A stretch of 64,000 nucleotides of DNA from Scolanthus callimorphus (lineage: Eukaryota; Cnidaria; Anthozoa; Actiniaria; Edwardsiidae): assembly GCA_033964015.1 (NCBI GenBank), contig CM066923.1, forward strand, positions 6,313,978 through 6,377,977, in the 5' to 3' direction. Shown one piece after another: positions 23,501-36,039 of the stretch; positions within the stretch are counted from its first letter, which is position 1, and each line of letters opens with the position of its first letter. The translations under genes and the position numbers were made by a program. The notes below the pieces were generated by a model, which saw only the letters and a list, made by a program, of their open reading frames with translations, made no database searches and had not been told where the DNA came from.

Positions 23501-26500
23501 AGTTCAAAACTATTAGTTATTAGTGTATTAGTTCAAAACTATTAGTTGCAGCTACGCGTTGCAGCATAGTTCAAAAGTTATGAATTTCAATATAGCTGCA
23601 ACTTTCAACATACTTTAATAAAACGCAGACACGGATTTTGAGAAACACCTTTAAGGATTAAAACAATATGTTACTTTTACTTGGGAGTCAATTAAGGGGC
23701 CAATTAAGGGACCATTTGACTTTTGAGGGGGCAAGATTTTTTTTACGTCTCTAAGATATTGTAGGATATTTATTTCGTAAATTAGTTGAGGATTATGACC
23801 AATATGCTGTGCAGGAAATTTTTTTCGATATCTACTATTTCAGGAACCAATCAGAGCGCGCAAAAATGACTATTCACTGATTTTGTATACACTAAAAATA
23901 GTATATAATATATTTCTATGTCAACCTATATATCATTGGAAAGCTTATTGAGAATGGACTAGCGGGCTATGTCAGAAAGAAATAACTCCGTCGAACTGCT
24001 AGACCTTAGGGGCCGACCATTTGACTTCTGAGGGGAGGGGGGTGGATGATTTTGAAAAAAATTTATCCTGCACGACCAGTCCCCCTCCCCTCCCCCCCCC
24101 CCCCTCAGAAGTCAAATGGTCGGCCCCTAAGGTCTAGCAGTTCGACGGAGTTATTTCTTTCTGACATAGCCCGCTAGTCCATTCTCAATAAGCTTTCCAA
24201 TGATATATAGGTTGACATAGAAATATATCATATACTATTTTTAGTGTATACAAAATCAGTGAATAGTCATTTTTGCGCGCTCTGATTGGTTCATAAGTCG
24301 TAATTACCATTACGACTTATGAAGCATGTTTCATGGTTTTACGTTTTGCATGAAAAAGAGCTTTAGTTACGACGGAGCAAAAGCCGTTGGAATTCTCCAC
24401 CTGAAGACTGCCGAAACAAGGAAAATATTAAACCCTTTTCAGACAAATTGAACTCGGGCTCCCACCCTTAACAAGGCACAACATCTACGAAATTATTGTA
24501 CATATGTATATACATTTTTCTATATTAGAATTAATATTATAATTTGAATTACATTTTTGAATATTGTAAATTTTAGATATATTGTATTTTTTAGTCCACG
24601 CGCCCCTTGTGGAAATCAGCTGAGGTCGTCGGGCAAGCGTGTTTAAATAAAGTGTTACTACTACTACTTCTAGAGCAACATTAATTGAAACAGGTGTATC
24701 AAATGTTAGTATGATTACTCAAGCGATTCCGCGCGCTGATTGGTCAAGACGTTCGTCGTATTTTGCTATATTCACCTATTTAAGAATTAGAACACATTTT
24801 CCATGTACCATAGCCTGATGGTAGCACGCGTGAAAGGTTGGGGAGAACAACAAAGTCTGTGGGAACACGAGCCCCTGTGAATCAAATCTCAAATTAATGA
24901 TAGCGATGATAGTGATAGTTTGAGATTTTGCAAAGATATATTATGACAATTTAATTGATAATTATTATGATATTTATCATGCGAACCTTGAAATTTGATA
25001 TCACAAAATATCACGTAAATATCAGTTATCCCATAGCTGATATCCAATCATGATATTTTGATAAACCGCAATACTGCGCCTTAGTGTGTAAAATTTCCTG
25101 TGCATGCAATATTGGAAATATTATAGGCATTCTTACGTAAGATTTAAGAACTTTCGCTATCAAATTTCGAAGTTTGAAAACTGTTCAGCTTGGTAAGAAT
25201 AAAAAATGTCATTTTGCAATCCAATTCCATCCGCTCGATAACGCAATTTGTACTTATCTAGCAGTGGACAGGTTATTTAACAAGTTGACAGGTTGATTAT
25301 TTTTTCATCGTGAATTTGACTATCTTAGGCCTGTTTCAAACGTCGATCTTTTGCCGCGTCGAATCGAATCCAATTCAGCCGACTGGTTTACTCCTTTTTA
25401 CAGCAAAAGGAAGAATAAACAAGAAACCAAACGTTACATTCCTTTTTCTTCTTCTATAACTCATCTAGGTTTACCTTTTGCACTACACAAAGTGTCTGGG
25501 AAGCTACAAATGAAATGTCTAACAATTAGATTCGACGCGGCAAAAGTTCGACGTCTGAAACTGACCTTAAAGGGGCACTGTCACGGTTTCAACAAAATAT
25601 TATAAAATAAGACCAGTGATCTACATAAACAACTCAGAATCCTATGTATACTGTTATTATGTCCTAGAAAGAGAAAGGAACTGAAATTTCAACTATATAG
25701 CCATTCTTACATAAGATTTAACAGCTTTTGCTATCAAATTTCCAAGTTTGAAAACTGTTCAGCCTGATACGAAATTAAAAATGTCATTTCACAATCCAAT
25801 TCCATCCGCTCGATAGCACACGACAGTACTCCAAATTTTTACTCATCTTGTAGCTGAAAGGTTATTTAACAAACCTAGAAGATTATTTTGTTCAATTCTT
25901 GTGAATCTGACTGCATTTAAGCTACCTAAATTAACCCTAAAATCGAGTAAAATGGTGACAGTGCCCCCTTTTAAGCCTAGGACATACGCCGGTCCTAGGA
26001 CATATGAGCCGATCCTAATGCAAGTGAACACTTAGACAGAGTTTCCTTATTTGCATTAGGAACGATGTCTAGACATGATGTACTATTTATGTTTTGATAG
26101 GGCTGACTAGCTAGTTTCAACTTGAAGGGACATGTCACGATTTAAGAGATGTTTATGGATGTTGAGCACATGTAGGTAGGTATGGTCATTTTACAAGCCG
26201 GATGTTTGTTTCCTCACAACTTTGCAACATTGGCCGTTTTCACACTAGAGGCGACGAAATCGTGTGGACGAACAAATCGTCTGTAGACGAACAAATCGTC
26301 TGATGTGAAAACGGGACGCACAAATTTTCAGACGAACAAATCGTCTAAATTTGTTCGTCTGTTTGGCCGTCTAGGAAGACGATTTTTCATAGACAACTTG
26401 CTCGTATAGACGAACAAATCGACTAAAGTCCGACCTGAATTCACACTAGACGGGCCGTCGCAACTTTGCGCTCTAGACACAGTTGGTGCATTTTGAATTT

Positions 26501-26811
26501 CGAGTGAGTCAAACTGGGGGTTCACAGAACAAGACCCGATTCCTTCCATTAGTAGTGCCCTTATGGAACGGCTATTTGATTCAGATTTAACCGCCTAAGG
26601 GGCCCGAGAACTGTGTCAACTGCACGAACTAAGCCGACTGATCAGGGCCACTAGAAACTGCATGTACCTGTTCATAATCTTCTGCCCATTTGTCGTAAAT
26701 TCTCGCGCTTTCTGCTGGTGTTGTTGAGTTGGACAACTCGTCCAGATGTTTGTAGTCGTCTTTTACGCCGGGACAGCTCAGGGTTGCGTTATTATTATTT
26801 AGTGTAGCCAT
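20574..26811 (-). CDS. METTL27: METTL27-like (WBSCR27) class I methyltransferase, 3 exons
   Basis: Exons, in order of translation: 26811-26668, 22722-22362, 20764-20574 (stop TAA). Junction phases agree and all introns are GT/AG; 231 residues against about 245 in human METTL27. Residues ~40-48 (YDKWAEDYEQ) match the family's N-terminal signature. Motif I is LDVCAGTGIVG (82-92), followed by the acidic ribose-binding Asp107 (TALDVS) and the CSSGVYTGQIKP segment. The C-terminus HVYIPERSKCYVFVY matches the family's terminal YIP...YLYR strand. These features mark a SAM-dependent methyltransferase; the substrate is not established for the family. Introns carry large palindromes (21575-22224, 23845-24291) and a TA-flanked element (22799-23150). 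It is tail to tail with PPP2R3. Confidence 0.88.
20946..21250. mobile_element. GCTGATTGC-type TIR element, copy 2
   Basis: Same ends and interior as 19660-20007 with a shorter right half. It lies in METTL27 intron 2. Confidence 0.75.
21575..22224. repeat. 650-bp foldback in METTL27 intron 2
   Basis: Arms of about 150-200 bp. Left CTTAAGGTTACTGAGAACCT matches inverted AGGTTCTCAGAAACCTTAAG at the right. The inner arms share TCAACCTATATATCGTTGG and CTAGTCCATTCTATAAGC with the foldback at 23845-24291, so the two are related. Confidence 0.85.
22799..23150. mobile_element. TA-flanked TIR element in METTL27 intron 1
   Basis: Ends CACTCTTTTTTTATAAGAAC and its inverse GTTCTTATAAAAAAAGAGTG, with TA on both sides (22797-22798, 23151-23152), as in Tc1/mariner-type nonautonomous elements. 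The interior repeats TAAGAACAT words. Confidence 0.75.
23845..24291. repeat. 447-bp palindrome in METTL27 intron 1
   Basis: Nearly perfect arms of about 200 bp from AACCAATCAGAGCGCGC to its inverse, centred near 24068 on a C/G-rich run. A smaller foldback sits just left of it (about 23460-23605, GTTGCAGCTATATTGAAATTC and its inverse). Confidence 0.85.
24400..24670 (+). mobile_element. Candidate LINE 3' end with (TAC)n tail
   Basis: AT-rich sequence leading to GTTTAAATAAAGTGT and a TACTACTAC tail. It resembles 3' UTRs of CR1/L2-like LINEs, but no coding part survives, so this is weak. A similar AT-rich tail (AATAAAGTTATTATTAT) ends at about 27470. Confidence 0.35.
26230..26450. repeat. Cluster of GACGAACAAATCGTCT words
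   Basis: Seven or so copies or near copies of the short palindromic word between inverted TTCACACTAG sites (about 26239 and 26450), in METTL27 intron 1-proximal exon flank. Probably the inside of a small TIR element. Confidence 0.5.
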
Positions 26812-29800
26812 TACAGCAGAGAGCGATGCTCATTCGTAAAATAAAAAAGATTCCGCATTTATAAGGCATGAACATAATGTATGTGCATGAATTTAGCATA
26901 TAAGTGTTTAATAAAGTTAGTCACGCGGAAAGAGAAAAGATACCGAGCTAGCGGCGCGCGGATGGTTCCCTCGCACACCATGATGCACCTTCAGCTTCAA
27001 CAAGGTTTTAACTGTCTGGAATATCGAACCTATTCTCCTCATTCTCTGAACCTGTAGCTTTAAAAATGCGGTATCATGTAACGCCCACAGCACCTTTCGT
27101 CAAAGCTAATGTGCCTTTTCTCTTTCTGCTTGACTAACGTTATTGAAAACACAATAGGCTATCGAAATCACTAAACCGTTCAAAAGCCGTTTTTATTTGC
27201 TTGGGACTTTTGAAGTTCGCTGACTTGAAACCGCAGAAAAAAGATCGAACTTTTATATCGGGCCATCATTCGATCGACCAAAATGGTACGTGGAGGAAGT
27301 TCAAGGGGTACTGCAATATATCTAATAATGCTGTTTGCCGAAGTAATTATCATATTTATACGATAATACTTTTAACTTATACTTCAAATGTCTATATATT
27401 GAATTATTTATATTAATTTAGTGACTGTTGAACGCTTTGCGTTGTTTGAATTTCAATAAAGTTATTATTATATTTACTACTCACTACCCCCACTCCATTG
27501 TTCTCTCTCTAGCACAAGACAATGAATAGACTAACGGTGTTTGCTTTTAGAGAGGCGATAATAAGCCGGAACCAAGCTACTCTGTTTTATGAAACCTGAT
27601 GATAGGACATTACGCCCATTTCGCCCGTCGTATTTGGCTTTGGTCAATCAAGTTGTGCTGACTTCTTGCTTCCGTATCTTTCGATCGTGAAACAATGGAA
27701 TTTTTGATGATAACAATTATACATATAAACTATATACCATTTTAAAGCTCAATAGTAGTAGTTTCCAAATATGCTATTTTTATTTCTTCTCTTTTAAAAC
27801 CTTTTACGCTAGGCGCCGCGCAATGAGTGTCCGACGCGCTCTAAAAAATTGAATTATGCGCATAGTAAACGCGTTTCTTTCAGCCCAAAAACTGCATCAT
27901 GTCCATCAGCACTCATAGGGCTGTCAAACCGTGTGGGGATTTATCAATATTTTACAGGCTAAAGTCGAAAGAGTAAAAATTGCTTACATTCCTTTACTTA
28001 CGGCGCATTTGCATCGCAGCAAAGCAATATTTCTTTAAAGCCCCACACGGTTTTAGAGATCAATGTTTAAACTAGCAATTGGCCAAGTTTCAAACGAATC
28101 CATCGTTTCCCTCTATGCGCATAATTCAGTTTTATGTTGGTAATCTGCTCTAAAACTACTAGAGTTACGGCTCGTAGAAGCTTTCCTGGCTTCTCAAGTG
28201 GACAGCAAACAAACGTCAAGCAGATGTCAACTGATAACCAATGAGAACGAAGCGCCCCGTTGGGCCAGGAAAGTTCGCGGGAAAGCTCTTCCGATCTCGA
28301 ATTTCAAGAGCATTGTTTATCGTTTTAAGCCTCGACGTATCAGGATAATGGAATGGCAAAGCCAAAATCAAACCGACGCAAATCAAGCGCTGCAAATCAA
28401 AGTAGGAAGACTAAAAACTCTCCAACAAAGAGGAAAAGGCCAAGGGAGGAAAACAAAAGACAGCAGCGGTCACAGCGGCGCGATGTAAATCACATGGAAA
28501 TCATGTTCAGGGAACGCGAGCTCGAGTAGCGAGAACGATCAGATTATCTAGCTTCTTTGGAAATATCGAATCTATTTACTTCAGTTTGACGGAACACATT
28601 TTGCGGATACGCTTAAATAGCATACAGAGACATGGCCAAGCGCGAAAGCCTGCAAAACGTTATATTAATGGTTGAAATTCGTGAGATTGAAAGTTGAGTT
28701 GTTCGCGTTCACTTGTAGTTCGATGTTTGAAGGAAATGTGCGTAAATATGCTAATGAGTCCCGGATTATGTTTTCGCGCGCAATCAGTGGGGAGCCTGTG
28801 TCATATGTAAACAGGATTAAAGGATTATTGCGGTCAATGCCCATTGCCCTCATTTACGACCAGAAGTGGTCATTTGTTTTGAATCGTGGTCAGGCAATGC
28901 TTTGTCTTTGAACCAATCATTGCCTGCCACGTTTTACTATTGTTCAGTGATACTGAGCTGAGGAGAAGCAGGAAAGAACGAGGAACACATCGAGGCCAAG
29001 AAACCCGGTGAAAGTTCTAATGAAATGGTGATTTTGCGATCTTGAAAACGAGCTCACGGATTTCTGAGATGACCGCTATAGGTTATGAAGCTGATTTGCG
29101 GGACGCAATTGTGAAAATGCTGAAGTTTTCATGGGATAAAGACCACGATATCTGTGGAGGGTGATGCTTCAAAGGCGTAATTGCGAGGTAAGTGTTTTAG
29201 TACCACTACTTGGGCGCTCGCGCGGAGACTTTATACTGATACCACTTTTGCGTTTCTGAGACGCCATTTTTAAAAGCCGCTCATAGTATTACACTAACTA
29301 GCTGAAAGATGGTTATTTGTTTCTAGATTTTTACAAACTTGCGGCTTTACTGTAGAAACTGAAGAATGCTCAGCAAAATGTGTGCAACAATCCGGCAATA
29401 ATGCATTGTCGCAAAACACGAGGGGAACTACAGAAACAGTATATGCAACTACACTCGCTCAGAGAGTATGTAGACTGTTAATAATCCGTATCTTTGGCTT
29501 GCTTTCAGTGCTTTTTAGGTTCTTCCTTGAGAACGACGAAGCGCACTACTCTTCGGATCTACACAAGCAATAAATATAACTGCGCTTTTAGTTTCTTCAC
29601 ATTCTAGAAGTCGCTAATTTTAGATGGAAAGAGACGCCGTCTTGTTCTCTCGGAAAAATCAAGTCAGAATTCAAACCGCCGGCCCCGTCGAACTCCGTGT
29701 TTGGATGAGACGGTACTGGAACGGCACACTAAATAAATCGCTATAGATGTTGGCCTTTACAAAAAGAACACATATCAGACAGGACATTTAGAGAGAAATC

Positions 29801-31128
29801 AAACTGCAATATATGCTAAGTGTAAGTTTTAAGGCCGATGCATTCGCAGTAAAATGTTACTAGTTGATTTACGGAGTTGGAGTTTGTGTCATGACTGCAG
29901 ACATGCTCGACCGGGACTCGAGTATTATTACAACTTTTTGAAGTCTGTATGTCACTAGTATAACAGTTAATGCATTTAGCAGTGACCTGGTATTTGGTTA
30001 GAGCATTTTAGAACCGGGAAAGCGAATAAAAATAATTTAAATCTCCGTCTTGAATGGTTTGAATGAGGGCGCGCGCACAGAACAAGGGCAAAGCGCGCGA
30101 TCGAGTTCTCATTGAGCATGAACACGGCGTGGGGTTATTTCTGGGATCTTACAACTACATAAAGCGACAAATAGTCAGTCATACTCTACAAATACTCTTC
30201 ACATACACTTCGATGATACGAAATTAGTGTTTTCATGGCCTAAATGTTTGGCCGGCGGCTTTAATCCATTGTGATCGGTGCGGGTGAAGCGCAATCAAGG
30301 TTCTGTTATGTAGTTAATAAAATGCCTATTTCTCCGAAAGTAGGAGTCGTACTAAAAAACTGAAAACGCCAATTTGTTAAGTAATTACTTGCTGCTTAGG
30401 AATGGCTAATGGTATACCTATAAAAACTTCAGCTTTTTTGCTATGAGCTCGTATTTTCCAGTATTGGAGACATGATCAATCACACTTGCTTTTGAGTTCG
30501 AATTTACTATCGCGGCGCCTTTAGCACCAGTCACGTAATGTTTGGTATCACCAGTGACCTTAGACTATAAGGATTCTAAATATGTGTAATGCGCAGAGTT
30601 ATCTTTCAACACGAAGCACTACGCAAGCATGTTTTGTAGAACACCCTCCAATGGGCATAGAGCTAGCGACGCGCTGTTAGCCATTAACTAGCCACTTGAC
30701 ACCTCAAAGCAAACACCGAGCTGTCAAAGCGCTTGATTACTAAAGTTCCGCTGAAAGGCCATCTGAAGCTGCCGTGGTTAGTAAATGCTCCGACGAAATG
30801 AATAATTATTCTCGCTTTTACGCATGAAAACACTACCTCTTTGTATTTTTCTTTTTACGAGTTGCTAGATTATGACACAAACTTTAAGTTCAGCCGAAAA
30901 AAGAAAAACAGTAAAAAATTTGCCTCGAAGGTTGACAGTAGCCTTAAAGGTGACTAGCTCGAAATGGTTTGTGCGCTCATCTGTGTCCAGAGCTGGACTG
31001 CCGATTCCAGTAATTCTTTTTGTAAAATCAAGCAGAAATGACCCTAGATTAGCTGCGAATTCTCCGATCTTTTGCAATCTTTTTCATCTAAGTCACAATT
31101 CTTAAATACAAAGACGACCCCATAGTTT
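26812..31128. other. Gene-free stretch upstream of METTL27
   Basis: The METTL27 promoter should lie at its left edge, with no motif I can name. Several frames of 60-96 codons exist, none with an ATG, domain and splice support together. A loose inverted repeat (TTATGCGCATAG near 27853, inverse near 28116) marks one repeat. Otherwise I see nothing specific over 4 kb. Confidence 0.4.
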
Positions 31129-31316
31129 TTACAGCCATTCTCTAATCGCGGTCGTCGGGAAAAAAAGCTTGCAAGCGAAAAAGTCGTTTTTTGTCAAAGT
31201 TTCCATGGCAACGCACGTGCTTTTGCCGGCTTGTCGCGCTCAGACAAGACAGAAAAACGTGTTTTCGCTGGCAAGCTTTTTTCCCGGCGACCGCGTGTAA
31301 CTGAGAATGGCTGTAA
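31129..31316. mobile_element. 188-bp TIR element
   Basis: Begins TTACAGCCATTCTC and ends GAGAATGGCTGTAA. The inner arms run through GGGAAAAAAAGCTTGCAAGC and its inverse. Confidence 0.8.
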
Positions 31317-31890
31317 TGTCCTCTCATAAAAAAATCTTGCTGATATTTTCGCCTTAAATCTTGGCGATGCTCATTAGAAGACTTGAACTTTCATCTGGCC
31401 AAGTTTCAGAAAATTCGTAGGTCAGAAATGTATTAGCGAGGTCGATGTCGTAGACGCACCACAAATTAAGCCTTTCACTAAGACCTGGTTTCCATATAGT
31501 CTTATCTGTCTGGTTTCCATATAGTCGTATCAGTCGTACGGGTCGTATCGGTCGTATGAAACAAGCCTCCAGCAGAGACAGAGCAGAGACAGAACGACTC
31601 GTGCGTTTCTTGGTTCCCATATGGTCGTATCAGTCGCTTGACAGCATGTGGTTTTGCACCAAAATGGCGGTTACCAATTCTTGGTGTTCACCTCAGGAGA
31701 CATTTGATTTTTAGCGGGGTTTTATTGAACAAAAAGCCAATATTCTGAAAGAGAACTATATCTTTAATAAATTTACCAAGTTTTAGACTGGTATCTTATA
31801 TTGCAAGCGAGATATAAGCGAACGAATGTGCAAACTGTTTACTGTAAAATGTATGGCGCCGCCATGTTAGCCTATTAACAGACGCCCGCT

Positions 31891-32470
31891 TATAACTGAA
31901 CATTTCCAGTGAACATTTCCAGTTATAAGTGAACATTTCCAGTTATAAGTGAACATTTCCGGTTATAAGTGAACATTTCCAGTCATAACTGAACATTTCC
32001 AGTTATAACTGAACATTTCCAGTTATAACTGAACATTTCCAGTTATAAGTGAACATTTCCAGTTATAACTGCACATTTCCAGCTATAACTGAACATTTCC
32101 AGTTATAAGTGAACAATTCCAGTTATAAGTGAACATTTCCAGTTATAAGTGAACATTTCTAGTTATAAGTGAACATTTCCAGTTATAAGTGAACATTTCC
32201 AGTTATAACTGCACATTTCCAGTTATAACTGAACATTTCCAATTATAAGTGAACATTTCCAGTTATAACTGCACATTTCCAGCTATAACTGAACATTTCC
32301 AGTTATAAGTGAACATTTCCAGTTATAAGTGAACATTTCCAGTTATAAGTGAACATTTCCAGTTATAACTGCACATTTCTAGTTATAACTGAACATTTCC
32401 ACTTATACGTGAACATTTCCAGTTATAAGTGAAAATTTCCAGTTGTAAGTGAACATTTCCAGTTATAACT
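31891..32470. repeat. 20-bp minisatellite, about 29 units
   Basis: Unit GAACATTTCCAGTTATAACT with an ACT/AGT alternation at the end; single-base variants are scattered. The period stays at exactly 20 bp for nearly 580 bp. Confidence 0.97.
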
Positions 32471-33773
32471 CAGATCGTCCTGTCTTTCTGAATAACAGCT
32501 GACAACAAAAAGAGGAGTGACTTTTTCATGGCCCGTATCAGCCACCGTAGCTTTGAGACGTTTCAAATCGACCGAACTTCAGCTTTGATTGCTATCGAAG
32601 CCATCTTGAACTCACAAAGATAAACACGACACAGGCAAAACGCGCCGACCAATCAGAATCACTACCCAGATGTGTGCAGTGTCACGCCATCCAGTACGTT
32701 ACATTTGGCTATATTGCTCAGACGTCTCGCTCAAATCTTTTGATTTTGAGCGGGCGTCTGTTAACTCAGGCTACGCCATGTTGGAGTCCCTCGGAAGGAC
32801 TCGGCCAACATGGCGGCCAAATTACCAAATGTGCCGTAAGGCCACAATATGAGCTAGCACTGTCCAAAATGTGATTAATTTGCATTTATTTAGCATGTTT
32901 GTTTTCACCGAATGCTAGAAACGGGAGAATTACCTGAATTATGGCGCGAAATCAATGCCTAAAGAAGCGTGACTAGTATTGCGTGACAGAAATTGCAGCA
33001 CCGATATATCAGGAGCTAAAAACGGGAATCCCATTAAATTTGGCGCGAAGCCTCCTATTGGGGAACTGTAACTGGTCTGAAAAGCACAGTTTCACAGAGT
33101 CCATAGTTTCAAAGTAAGGATTTTGATGACGTCATCTGAACACATATCAAGACGTTTGTAGCCTAACCTTGTCGACTTGCCGCTTTCCTTATTATGAATT
33201 CTCCCTTACCTTATTTGGAAGGTCTGTTAGTATTTCTCCCTCATATTTTAGCGAAAAAAGCAAAGAAATCCACCAAAACTTGCAGATACTCGAGAAACAT
33301 CGTACTCATGGCCGCCATGTTGTTTTTGTCTCCGCCAAAGAGCCTGGGCAAAACACAGGTAGCCCGCGCGTATTCACAGAAAACGACAACGCTATCTCGA
33401 TATGCCAAGGATACAAGCGCGAGTCTTCAAGGCCTCTACAGTCCCGTTTTTACGCAGAAAAAGAGAGTCAATTTTTGGCTCGCACAATCACTTCGCTTCA
33501 CTAGAATCTTGAAGTGTGTATTTTTTCTAAAGTGTCATCCCCGTTTAATCGGTTTTTACTGCTATAAATTAAATTTCTTCACAAAAAATCGCGAGGCCGT
33601 TTTCTCAGACGATCATATCTTTGCTGGCTTCAATAGAGTGATAATTTTAGAGCAAAGCAAGGCTTTTTGCGATAGAATTGAGTATGAGTCGTACGATTCG
33701 TATGCGATGTTTCCATTAAAAAACTGCTGTCGTATCACGCCCATTTCCAGTCGTATGAGTCCTAGAGTTAACA

Positions 33774-33976
33774 AATTTCCAGAGGTTTTGAGTGGTGTGG
33801 ACTCTTATTTACCACGCTTTACGCCATCATCGTGGTCAAAATTTGTTGTGGACTCACGAGCCGCAGGCGAGTGGACTCACGAGCCGCAGGCGAGTGACTC
33901 CACAACAAATTTTGACCACGATGATGGCGTAAAAAGTGGTAAATAAGAGTCAACACCACTCAAAACCTCTGGAAAT
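33774..33976. repeat. 203-bp palindrome
   Basis: Arms of about 95 bp (AATTTCCAGAGGTTTTGAGT and inverse), with a duplicated ACTCACGAGCCGCAGGCGAG at the centre. Confidence 0.9.
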
Positions 33977-35522
33977 TAATTTTTTACCATAACAAAATCC
34001 CAAATGTTAAGATTATGATCATTTTCGTTGCAAATAAGCGCGCGCATTCGAACAATTTCCCGTTGTTTTTGAGCCGCGCGCGCAAGCTGATGCGAGCAGA
34101 GTGGTATGGACTCTTATTTCCCACGGCAAATCAGCCAATCCATATCAAGAAAATTCCCTTAAAAATTGTCGACTTTCTTCAACTTCCTTATAAGGAAGTA
34201 TCTGCATACCATATTTGGAATCCCAGTAAGTTTTTCACTATTTTTATTGACGTAGAATACTTCAAACTCAACCAGAACTCAAATACACTCGAGAAAATAT
34301 GTTATGTGCATTTTCCGCTGTGTTTTTCACGGTCAAGAACCTGGAAACAAGGTAGACAAGACACCACAGGAAGCCCGCTCTATCTCTAGAAAGACGACAA
34401 TGTTTTCTTGATATGATTGTGCGAGAAAGCTAGCTGTTATGGTAAAAATAGATTTTTTCTATCTCAGACGACCGTCAAACAACCCGTCGTATTGGTCGTA
34501 TGAGTCGTCCGATCGAGTGTTTCCATATAGTCGCACGGGTCGCGTGAAATTTTTCACAGACGACTGATACGACTCGTATGACTGATCGACTATTATTTTT
34601 TTAGTATAATTACTCGACTTTATGATTTTTGACAAAAAAAATCGGGTTAAGGGTATTTTTGTCTTAGTTTTTCGTAATAAAGTGCGCGCGCGATCCCCAT
34701 TGCTTTCAATGTTATATATTCACCTATAGGTGAATATTTAACAAATAGATCTCGTTTTGCGTGCTACACAGATGACGTCACAGAATGTCATGAACAAAAA
34801 AGTACGCAACGACACGCAGTCAACAATAAAAGCGATTTTTCTAAAGATGAATGAGCTGAAACAGTGCGCGCATTTCAAACTCGGTTTTGCTTGCATGTGC
34901 GCTTTGACGTCAATCGTGCGTGTGTTACTCTAATAATAACACACGGCTTGTGAGCCAATCAGAGCGCGCGTTTTACTAGTGTTGTATAAAGCAAAATATT
35001 CCGAACGTCTCGACCAATCAGCGCGCGGAATCGCTTCAGTAATTATACTAATATACAATATATCTAGTATAAATTCGGAACTGCTTTTACTAGCTAAGCG
35101 TATATAGTTTTCCTGGAAAAGTGAATTCTGAAAAAAAAAGAACTGTCGAGTTTTGTCATAACTTGCGCAATTTGCGGTAAGGGCCGTCTTGATTTTAGTC
35201 ATCTCGTCTTTATACTTGACGGCTAAGCCGTCCGGCTACATAAGGTCGTCTGTTGGATGCTCTTAATTTCAGATGGCTAAGCCGCGTCTTGTATATTTCT
35301 CGAATTTAGGGGCGGACCATTTGAACTTTGAGGAGGGGGAGGGGGGTTGAAGATCTGGTCAGTACCAAGAAATGTTTTTCTGCGTTAGCCAATTAAAATA
35401 GTCAGATATTTTTATCGAACTAAAAGTCGATCCAATTAATTAGAGTCGAACTAATTTGCAGCAGACGTTGCCTTATACATGTGTACCTATTTCAGGATAT
35501 ATAGGATATATAGGTTCGACTG

Positions 35523-35811
35523 AATTTTAATTTTAATTTTAATTTTAATTTTAATTTTAATTTAATTTTAATTTTAATTTTAATTTTAATTTTAATTTTA
35601 ATTTTAATTTTAATTTTAATTTTAATTTTAATTTTAATTTTAATTTTAATTTTAATTTTAATTTTAATTTTAATTTTAATTTTAATTTTAATTTTAATTT
35701 TAATTTTAATTTTAATTTTAATTTTAATTTTAATTTTAATTTTAATTTTAATTTTAATTTTAATTTTAATTTTAATTTTAATTTTAATTTTAATTTTAAT
35801 TTTAATTTTAA
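35523..35811. repeat. (AATTTT)n microsatellite, about 48 units
   Basis: Almost pure hexamer over 289 bp with one unit shortened near 35563. It keeps three frames open and produces the KIKIKI/KLKLKL artefacts on the minus strand. Confidence 0.98.
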
Positions 35812-36039
35812 AGTACGAGTATAAAATTCGCCATGCCCTAGTTGTAAGTGTGCCAGCAATTTTCAAACAAATTTAGTCCCTTTTCACATGATTGCGTTTT
35901 CGTTTTGAAAACGCAACTTTTCTTTGCGTTTTCGAATCGTTTCTGCCCGTCCACACGAAGACGCTGTATCGTTTTGAAAACGCTAATATAAAGCCATACT
36001 GCGCGTGTGCAACGCATGAAAGAATAAAAACTTGAATGG

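Larger units (their letters stand above)
31490..34600. mobile_element. Long, diverged copy of the GTCGTA-array element
   Basis: The left end (TGGTTTCCATATAGTCGTAT and following) and inverted words at 34480-34595 match the ends of the 733-bp element at 38015-38747. Internal stretches also match (33415-33510 with 38195-38290; 33690-33770 with 38490-38575). It contains the 20-bp minisatellite and a 203-bp palindrome. The right terminus is decayed. The 250-codon frame at 33194-33946 lies across these repeats and is not accepted as a gene. Confidence 0.55.

Noticed and set aside
28198..28488. 96-codon basic frame
   Set aside because: Starts with GTG, no splice or domain support, composition like surrounding noncoding sequence.
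31891..32470. CRISPR-like array
   Set aside because: No spacers: units are directly adjacent 20-bp repeats in an animal genome, so a minisatellite.
33194..33946. 250-codon plus-strand open frame
   Set aside because: It crosses transposon interior and half of a 203-bp palindrome; much of its DNA recurs at 38190-38580 without an open frame. No domain.
35492..35866. Minus-strand frames of repeated Lys-Ile or Lys-Leu
   Set aside because: Translations of the (AATTTT)n microsatellite.
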